Source: GCA-2697345 sp045565015
Lineage (GTDB): Bacteria > Pseudomonadota > Alphaproteobacteria > Rhodobacterales > Rhodobacteraceae
DNA: 38,095 bases
Direction: 5' to 3'
NCBI GenBank assembly: GCA_045565015.1
Contig: JBJLGD010000019.1
Location: 1 to 38,095 of the forward strand
The notes below the pieces were generated by a model. It saw nothing but the letters and a program-made list of their open reading frames with translations. It searched no databases and was not told the origin of the DNA. Shown here in pieces: positions 32,283 through 38,095 of the stretch (the stretch's first letter is position 1; every line of letters begins with the position of its first letter). The position numbers and the translations under genes were made by a program.

Positions 32283-33095
32283 TTGCCACTTTTAAAACTT
32301 GATCGCGGAGATATATATTATGAGATCAGTGGTGGTGCAAAACAGAGAAAAAATTCACCCATAATTATCTTAAAACCGTTAAGCCGCGGTCCAATAGGGG
32401 TACAACCCTTTATAGATATCTTAGCTATTAAAAATCCAGTGATAAATTATGATCAACGAGGGCTTGGCAAGAGCCCATCATCTCCCTGCGTAGGTCCAGT
32501 ACCATTATCAGAACGGGCTCGAGAAGTTTTTGAGCTACTAGACGGATTATCAATTAATTCAGCACACATCGTATGCCACTCCACAGGTTGCGGTATTGGT
32601 TTATCAATGATTGAACAGCAGCCAGAACGCATTTCAACTTTATCCTTAATATCGCCGTGGACTCATGCAGATAATCACTTAACTAAAATGCAAAATCTTC
32701 GCGTTGCTGCGGCAAAAGCTTTAAGTCCTAGTGATTATTTTCGTTATAATATTAGTCTTCTTTATCCACCCAACTATAGAAAGCAACATATCAATGGCTT
32801 TGAAAAAATGGAAGTGGATGCAAAAGAGATTAAAGTAGATCATAAGTTTATTTATGATGGTTTAAAACCAATTCTAGAGTTTGATGGTAGAGATATTATA
32901 ACTACTGTCAGATGTCCCACCCTAGTAGCGCATTCGGCCGATGACCAACTTATGCCCCCATGGTTTGGCCTCTCAATTGTAGAAAGAATTCCCAAATCTG
33001 ATCACCTACAATTCCAAAGTGGTGGCCACATGTTAATTGAGACACGCACTAATGAATTAGCATCAAAAATTACTAATTTAATTCAAAATAAATGA
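32283..33095 (+). CDS. Alpha/beta hydrolase
   Basis: A 270-residue hydrolase with the canonical fold: an early INYDQRGLGKSPSSP strand-turn, nucleophile Ser in HIVCHSTGCGIGLS (the GxSxG elbow begins with Cys here), the probable acid in VAHSADDQLMPPW and the His in QSGGHMLIE near the end. It resembles 3-oxoadipate enol-lactonase and other lactonases/esterases. The start is TTG, eight bases after GGGAG. It begins a plus-strand series, 99 bases after the HMG-CoA-lyase-like gene and 43 bases before the M19-like gene. The substrate is unknown, probably a small ester, lactone or amide. Confidence 0.85.
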   Translation: MPLLKLDRGDIYYEISGGAKQRKNSPIIILKPLSRGPIGVQPFIDILAIKNPVINYDQRGLGKSPSSPCVGPVPLSERAREVFELLDGLSINSAHIVCHSTGCGIGLSMIEQQPERISTLSLISPWTHADNHLTKMQNLRVAAAKALSPSDYFRYNISLLYPPNYRKQHINGFEKMEVDAKEIKVDHKFIYDGLKPILEFDGRDIITTVRCPTLVAHSADDQLMPPWFGLSIVERIPKSDHLQFQSGGHMLIETRTNELASKITNLIQNK

Positions 33096-33138
33096 ACCAA
33101 ATAAAAACTAAATTAGAAGACTAAAAAAGGAGTGAAAG

Positions 33139-34113
33139 ATGAGTGATCTTAAGGATACAATTATCATTGATGGATTGGTAGTAAGTAAATTCTCCCGAGA
33201 GCTTTTTGAAGATATGGCTCGTGGAGGAGTAACAGCCGCAAACTGTACATGTTCGGTGTGGGAAAATTTTTCACAAACAATGGCAAATATTGCTCAATGG
33301 AATCAATGGTTTAGAGAGCATGATGACATAATTACAAAAATTACAAGCGTTGATGATATACGAAAAGCAAAGTCGAATGGTAAGGTTGGCATCATCTTGG
33401 GCTGGCAAAATACAAGTGCGATAGATACAGATATTCGTAACCTCGAGCTTTTTTATAACCTTGGCGTAAGAGTAGTTCAGTTGACTTATAATACACAAAA
33501 CCTCGTTGGGTCCGGCTGCTGGGAGACACATGATGGGGGCCTTACTGATTTTGGAAGACACGCAATCGATGAAATGAACAGATTAGGTATGTTAGTTGAT
33601 CTGTCCCATGTTGGGCCTTTAACAAGTGATCAAGCAATAAAGTATTCAAGTTCCCCGGTAGCCTATACGCATTGCTGCCCAATGCTATTAGAGCATCCTC
33701 GAAATAAAACTGACGACCAACTTCGTACGATCGTTAACCACGGTGGGTTTGTTGGTTTCGCAAGTTATACCCCATTTCTACCGAAGGGCCCTGATACTAC
33801 CATCGACGATTGTATTGAGGGAGTTGAATATCTAATTAATCTTATTGGTGAAGATAATATTGGACTTGGAACGGACTGGATCCAAGACCAAGATATGTCA
33901 TTTTTTGATTATATAAGTGCAGATAAGGGGCTTGGACGTCTGACAACTAAGGGCTTCCAGCACTTTAAACTCCCAGCTATGCCGAAAGGACTAGAGACAC
34001 TAGGTGATTATCAAAACTTCATTCCTGCAATGGAGCGTGCAGGCTGGTCTGAAACTCGGATTAGAGGTGTTTTAGGTGGTAATTGGTTAAAATTCTTAGA
34101 CGAAGTTTGGTAG
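33139..34113 (+). CDS. M19 (renal dipeptidase-like) family protein lacking the HxD motif
   Basis: A 324-residue amidohydrolase-fold protein recognised by VDLSHVG (His157), YTHCCPMLLEHPRNKTDD (His178, Arg188, Asn189), GLGTDW (Asp246) and the C-terminal GVLGGNWLKFLDEVW. Classical M19 enzymes begin with D-G-H-x-D, giving two metal ligands, but here the start is IIIDGLVVSKF, with neither His nor Asp. The bridging Glu region reads ILGWQNTS, with Gln instead of Glu. A full binuclear zinc site therefore cannot form in the standard way. I recall an alphaproteobacterial subgroup like this, annotated as membrane dipeptidase. It may be mononuclear or have another substrate. GGAG precedes the ATG. No signal peptide is visible. 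Confidence 0.82.
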   Translation: MSDLKDTIIIDGLVVSKFSRELFEDMARGGVTAANCTCSVWENFSQTMANIAQWNQWFREHDDIITKITSVDDIRKAKSNGKVGIILGWQNTSAIDTDIRNLELFYNLGVRVVQLTYNTQNLVGSGCWETHDGGLTDFGRHAIDEMNRLGMLVDLSHVGPLTSDQAIKYSSSPVAYTHCCPMLLEHPRNKTDDQLRTIVNHGGFVGFASYTPFLPKGPDTTIDDCIEGVEYLINLIGEDNIGLGTDWIQDQDMSFFDYISADKGLGRLTTKGFQHFKLPAMPKGLETLGDYQNFIPAMERAGWSETRIRGVLGGNWLKFLDEVW

Positions 34114-34194
34114 TTGATAACTTAATCTTCTTTGAAAGTTAAAAATATGTTAATGATAATTCAAAAGTGAACTAAAACTCAGAAAGTACATAAT

Positions 34195-35429
34195 ATGTCT
34201 GAAAAAACAATTTTGGTTATTGGAACATACGACACCAAGAGTGATGAGTTAAATTATATTTCTGACCGAATTACTTCTATGGGTGGTAAAGTTTTGACTA
34301 TGGATGTGAGTGTCTTGGGCGAACCTAAAAAGAAACCCATTTTTCTAAGCATGACGTCGCAGAAGCTGCAGGAAAATCAATTAAAGAGGCTATAGATAGC
34401 GGTAGCGAGCACATTGCAATGAATATTATGTCTAATGGTGCCTCTAGATTAGCCAATCAATTGAACTTCAATAATAAATTTGATGGTGTCATAATATTAG
34501 GCGGGACAATGGGTACTGACCTTGCTTTGGATGTGTGTCAATCATTACCCTTGGGCTTGCCAAAATATGTTGTTTCAACAGTATCCTTTTCTCCCATCAT
34601 ACCCTCAGAACGACTTTCACCTGATATACAAATGATACTTTGGGCAGGTGGATTGTACGGTCTTAATTCAGTGTGTAAATCATCCTTATCTCAAGCCGCA
34701 GGAGCCGTGTTAGGCGCAGCAAGGGCCGTAGAATCTCCTAAAAATGATAAACCTATTGTAGGTATTACATCACTTGGCACGTCGTGCTTAAAATATATAA
34801 CTAAATTAAAGCCTGAGCTTGAATCGCGTGGTTATGAGGTTGCTATTTTCCATGCTATGGGGATGGGAGGAATGGCTTTTGAGAGTATAGCTGCAAAAAA
34901 TGGTTTTGCATGCGTAATGGATTTCGCAGGTTGCGAAATCGGTAATTTCCTTTACGGATCCATCGTTCACGCTGGACAAGATCGCATGTTAAATGCTGGT
35001 AGAGCTGGGATTCCTCAAATAGTTGCTCCTGGTTGTATGGACCTTATTGATTTTGCAGGTTGGCAAAAAATACCAAAAAACTTCAAAAATCGTCATATTC
35101 ATATCCATAATAAACTAATTAAAAGTACGATTTTCTCGAAGGAGGAACGAGTAGAAATAGCAAAGGACTATAATCGTCGATTAGGGTTAAGCAAAGCACC
35201 AGTTCATCTTATAATTCCTAATCAGGGAATTGAGGAATGGGATAGGGTCGGTGGTGATGCTTACGATCCCGATGGCTTAAACGCGTTTACCACTGCTCTA
35301 AAAAATACAGTATCTAGCTCTGTCAATCTTACAGAGATTGATGCCCATATTAATGATACGGCGTTCACTAGTAAAGCGTTAGAAATCTTTGATAATTGGG
35401 TTTTGGAAGGTATTGTTGGTAAAGCTTAA
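34195..35429 (+). pseudogene. Tm-1-like ATP-binding/UPF0261 protein, frameshifted
   Basis: Two reading frames together encode one protein of about 411 residues. The first (34195-34395) gives the N-terminus KTILVIGTYDTKSDELNYISDRI through VSVLGEPKKKP, then leaves the family sequence. The second, one base back, continues with FSKHDVAEAAGKSIKEAIDSGSEHIAMNIMSNGASRLA and runs to 35429. Loss of a single G between CCC and ATTTTTCT near 34339 explains it: restoring it gives KKPDFSKHDV. The second part has GVIILGGTMGTDLAL, GITSLGTSCLKY, FHAMGMGGMAFE and IPNQGIEEWDR of the UPF0261 TIM-barrel-like domain. The rest is undamaged, so the change is recent, a sequencing error or a programmed shift. The function of the family is poorly known. 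Confidence 0.82.
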
Positions 35430-35456
35430 AAATTTATCATTTTAAAAGGTTATACA

Positions 35457-36620
35457 ATGACTTCAAATTTTTTAGACAAACAGATGCGGGAATGGAGGCA
35501 AACTCTCCATCGGTCTCCAGAGTTTGGCTTTAACACTAAAAAAACAGCAGCATTTGTTGTCGAGAAATTAAAATCATTTGGAATTAAAGAAATTTCAACC
35601 AATATTGGCGGTACAGGTGTCGTTGCAACATTACGAAATGGTAATTCCAACAAGGCAATTGCAATACGTGCTGATATGGACGCTTTAATGATCGAAGAGC
35701 AAAATGATTTTTCTTACAAGTCAGATATCCCTGGTCATATGCATGCTTGTGGACATGATGGGCACACCACAATCTTGTTGGGAACTGCTGAAATTTTAGC
35801 AAAAAGTTATGGATTTGATGGAATAATACATTTTATTTTTCAACCAGCGGAAGAGTGGGGGAAAGGCGCTCAAGCAATGATTGATGATGGTTTAATGGAG
35901 AAATTCAGTTTTGAAGAGATTTGGGGATTTCATAACATGCCAGGGATAGAAGTCGGGCACTTTGAAACCAGACCAGGGCCAATGATGTCCGCAGAAGATA
36001 ATTTTGAAATTGAATTGAGAGGGATCGGAGGGCATGCGTCAAAACCACAGGCAGTTAAAGAAACTCTTCAACCAGCTTGTGCTCTGGTTACAGAACTCCA
36101 AACAATTGTTTCACGAAAAATTGATCCCACAGACGTAGCAGTAGTATCAGTTACCGAACTAATTACAGATGGATCACGAAATATACTACCAGGACTATCT
36201 CGTATACTTGGAGATGCTCGTAGTTTTCGTAAAGAGGTCAGTAGTAAAATTGAAAAGGAAGTGACTAGTATAACTTCAGGAATAGCGTCCGCTCATGGCC
36301 TAAAGTTCTCTGTGAACTATTCTCGAGAGTTTATTCCACTTATAAATGATGCCAACTTGGCCGAAGAAGCACTAAAAATTGCTCAATTTACGTTTGGAAA
36401 AGATAAAACAAAAGTTGCAACTCAACCTGTGACTGGTTCAGAAGATTTTGCCAGATTCCTTAATCATACCTCAGGTTGTTATGTCTTTTTTGGAAATGGT
36501 GAAAACTCAGCTCCTCTACATAACCCCAGCTATGACTTTAATGATGACGCCCTAGAGCCTAGTGTTAACTATTTAATCAATTTAACCCGCAATAGACTGT
36601 CTGCTGTCCCAAAAAAATAA
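35457..36620 (+). CDS. M20-family amidohydrolase (hippurate hydrolase-like)
   Basis: A 387-residue M20D metallohydrolase that removes acyl groups from N-acyl amino acids or similar amides. It begins with MREWRQTLHRSPEFGF, has the metal ligands in AIRADMDAL, MHACGHDGH and FQPAEEWGKGA (catalytic Glu pair), the lid domain starting GIGGHASKP, and the last metal His in ENSAPLHNPSYDFND. AAGG lies eight bases before the ATG. It follows the Tm-1-like gene by 27 bases. There is no signal peptide, so it acts in the cytosol. The exact amide is not predictable from sequence. Confidence 0.92.
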   Translation: MTSNFLDKQMREWRQTLHRSPEFGFNTKKTAAFVVEKLKSFGIKEISTNIGGTGVVATLRNGNSNKAIAIRADMDALMIEEQNDFSYKSDIPGHMHACGHDGHTTILLGTAEILAKSYGFDGIIHFIFQPAEEWGKGAQAMIDDGLMEKFSFEEIWGFHNMPGIEVGHFETRPGPMMSAEDNFEIELRGIGGHASKPQAVKETLQPACALVTELQTIVSRKIDPTDVAVVSVTELITDGSRNILPGLSRILGDARSFRKEVSSKIEKEVTSITSGIASAHGLKFSVNYSREFIPLINDANLAEEALKIAQFTFGKDKTKVATQPVTGSEDFARFLNHTSGCYVFFGNGENSAPLHNPSYDFNDDALEPSVNYLINLTRNRLSAVPKK

Positions 36621-36740
36621 TATCACTTCACGAATTAGCGATTTAAAAAAGATTAATTCACCTATATGAAAATTAACGTTTATCTATGTGAATAGACATA
36701 CTAATCCCAATGAATATGATCTTTTGACTTGCACTTAAAA

Positions 36741-36777
36741 AAAAAGGTTTGATAGTTGATAACCAATCAAGCTTTTT
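36741..36777 (+). terminator. Stem-loop before the old-yellow-enzyme gene
   Basis: AAAAAG (36741-36746) pairs with CTTTTT (36771-36776), and inside it TTGAT pairs with ATCAA, with a one-base bulge and one mismatch around a loop of about 11 bases. The T-run after the stem and A-run before it fit a bidirectional terminator for the amidohydrolase gene. It ends only 36 bases before the next ATG, so it may instead act as a leader element. Confidence 0.4.
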
Positions 36778-36812
36778 AGCTGTACTTTTGATTATCCTTT
36801 GGGGGGTATACT

Positions 36813-38006
36813 ATGACTAATAAACTTCTATCACCGCTTAGATTAAGAAATGTTGAACTACCAAATAGAATTGTGGTGTCACCAATGCAGATGTACATGG
36901 CCAAAGAAACCGGTGAGTGTACCGATTGGCATCTAGTCCATTTAGGAAAGTTTGCGGTTGGAAATTTTGGTACAGTTTTTACAGAGGTACTCTGCGTGGA
37001 AGCTAGAGGGCGGAGTACATATTCTGACGCTGGAATTTGGTGTGATTCACAAATTCCTATGTTAACAAAAATAGCTTCTTTCATACGCTCACAAGGATCC
37101 ATCGCAGCCGCTCAAATTGGTCATTGTGGTCCAAAATCATCTCGTCAAAGGCCTTATGATGGGCTTCAACCACTAAGCGATAAAGATATGGCAATCGGTG
37201 AGCCTCCATGGGAGATTATCTCTTGTAGTGCCGAACCTGCTGCGCCCGGCTATGCAACACCAAAATCCCCATCAGAAAATGAAGTGAAAGAGCTTGTTAC
37301 AGCTTTTGGAGAAGCAGCACGTAGATGCAACGAAGCCGGATTTCAAATCTTAGATGTTCATGCTGCCCATGGTTATCTTATTCACTCCTTTTTATCACCA
37401 ATAAGCAATACAAGAACCGACTCCTATGGTGGTAACTCAGAAAACCGTATGAGGTTTGCGTTGGAAATTGCAGAAGCATTGAGGAATAATTGGCCAGAGG
37501 ATAAACCTATTTTCTTTAGACTCTCATGCATCGACCGATTTGAAGGTGGTTTGGAAATTGAAGATACAATTAGATTAGCAAAAGAACTAAAAAAACGCGG
37601 AGTGGACGCAATTGACTGCTCTTCAGGAGGAATAAAAGGACCAAACTCTCTCTTCAGCTTAGCAACAAAATCACCTCCAACACCTGGCTATCAAGTGCCG
37701 CTAGCAGCCTCTATCCGGCAGGGTGCTAAAATGCCCACAATGGCTGTAGGTATGATAATGGATCCAGTGCATGCAGAAAAGATAATTTCTGACGGAAGTG
37801 CTGACTTGGTAGCATTAGGTCGGGAGGCATTATTTAATCCTCATTGGGGGCTACACGCCGCTAAACTTTTAAACGAAGGCCAAACTTTTGATGATTGGCC
37901 CCCTAATATGGGTTGGTGGTTAGAGGTCAGACAAAGAATGCTCTCTTCTACTGACCCAAAAGATTGGAGAATAGGACCCGCGGCTGCAAATGCACCAAAA
38001 AGATAA
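36813..38006 (+). CDS. Old yellow enzyme-like NADH:flavin oxidoreductase (YqjM class)
   Basis: A 397-residue FMN enzyme that reduces activated double bonds with NAD(P)H. It starts LLSPLRLRNVELPNRIVVSPMQMY. The substrate-binding region is DVHAAHGYLIHSFLSPISNTRTDSYGGNSENRMRF, with the His pair and Tyr conserved in YqjM. The FMN phosphate region near the end is ADLVALGREALFNPHW. The redox-tuning Cys26 of YqjM is Gln26 here, while Tyr28 is kept. GGGGGG lies six bases before the ATG. It has a 192-base upstream region with a stem-loop. Related 2,4-dienoyl-CoA reductases carry extra C-terminal FAD and NAD domains, which this protein lacks. Confidence 0.9.
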   Translation: MTNKLLSPLRLRNVELPNRIVVSPMQMYMAKETGECTDWHLVHLGKFAVGNFGTVFTEVLCVEARGRSTYSDAGIWCDSQIPMLTKIASFIRSQGSIAAAQIGHCGPKSSRQRPYDGLQPLSDKDMAIGEPPWEIISCSAEPAAPGYATPKSPSENEVKELVTAFGEAARRCNEAGFQILDVHAAHGYLIHSFLSPISNTRTDSYGGNSENRMRFALEIAEALRNNWPEDKPIFFRLSCIDRFEGGLEIEDTIRLAKELKKRGVDAIDCSSGGIKGPNSLFSLATKSPPTPGYQVPLAASIRQGAKMPTMAVGMIMDPVHAEKIISDGSADLVALGREALFNPHWGLHAAKLLNEGQTFDDWPPNMGWWLEVRQRMLSSTDPKDWRIGPAAANAPKR

Positions 38007-38049
38007 ATTATATCTTTCAAGAAAGCTGATAAATAAAGGTAAGGAAGTT

Positions 38050-38095
38050 ATGAAAAACGAACTGCAGGCTAGAGTAGTAAAGGTTAACACAAACA
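38050..38095 (+). CDS. Start of an unidentified gene (cut by window end)
   Basis: An ATG two bases after AAGGAAG opens a frame reading MKNELQARVVKVNTN to the window end. It follows the old-yellow-enzyme gene by 43 bases on the same strand. Fifteen codons are too few to name it. Confidence 0.5.
   Translation, partial: MKNELQARVVKVNTN

Noticed and set aside
34327..34345. Programmed -1 frameshift in the Tm-1-like gene as the main explanation
   Set aside because: The site CCT-AAA-AAG is not a full canonical heptamer and no strong downstream structure is obvious; a one-base deletion explains the data more simply.
1..38095. Signs of mobile elements, CRISPR arrays, tRNA genes or att sites
   Set aside because: Reading both strands gave no transposase or integrase, no regularly spaced repeats and no tRNA-like cloverleaf. 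A tRNA search program would settle the last point.

Overview
The window is AT-rich, densely packed bacterial DNA. Most genes encode carboxylate, CoA-thioester and C1 metabolism. The iron-sulphur operon order (iscR, a short cysteine desulfurase, sufB, sufC, sufD, two YIP1-like membrane genes, sufS) and a single-cysteine IscR suggest an alphaproteobacterium, probably marine and Rhodobacterales- or SAR116-like. That placement is inference. I saw no tRNA, rRNA, CRISPR array, insertion sequence or phage gene. No gene-free stretch exceeds 300 bases.

Region 1 (1-13.8 kb, all minus strand) is an oxalate/formate module. Read in the direction of transcription it holds a two-subunit NAD-dependent formate dehydrogenase, succinyl-CoA synthetase (sucC, sucD), a GntR/FCD regulator with a clear operator over its own promoter, oxalyl-CoA decarboxylase, formyl-CoA:oxalate CoA-transferase, a 10-formyl-THF hydrolase-like formyltransferase and formate-THF ligase. 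After a short promoter region comes the start of a TctC-type carboxylate receptor, cut by the window edge. Oxalate would become CO2 plus formate. Formate could then be oxidised for NADH or loaded onto tetrahydrofolate.

Region 2 (13.9-21.4 kb, minus) is the iscR-suf operon. It ends in terminator-like hairpins just before the formate dehydrogenase genes. An alpha/beta hydrolase and a MobA/MocA-like nucleotidyltransferase run the other way from 21.5 to 22.9 kb.

Region 3 (22.9-32.2 kb) is mixed-strand acid catabolism: a MaoC hydratase, a glycerophosphodiesterase, an EamA exporter, a CitE-like lyase, and a minus-strand operon of family III CoA-transferase, acyl-CoA dehydrogenase, MmgE/PrpD protein and a small exported protein. 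A divergent enoyl-CoA hydratase/HMG-CoA-lyase pair follows. The enzymes can be arranged into an itaconate/methylsuccinate route or a 3-methylglutarate/HMG route.

Region 4 (32.3 kb to the end, plus) holds an alpha/beta hydrolase, an M19 dipeptidase-like protein without the usual HxD metal motif, a Tm-1-like (UPF0261) gene broken by a one-base frameshift, an M20 amidohydrolase, an old-yellow-enzyme homologue with Gln at the usual Cys26 position, and the first codons of one more gene.
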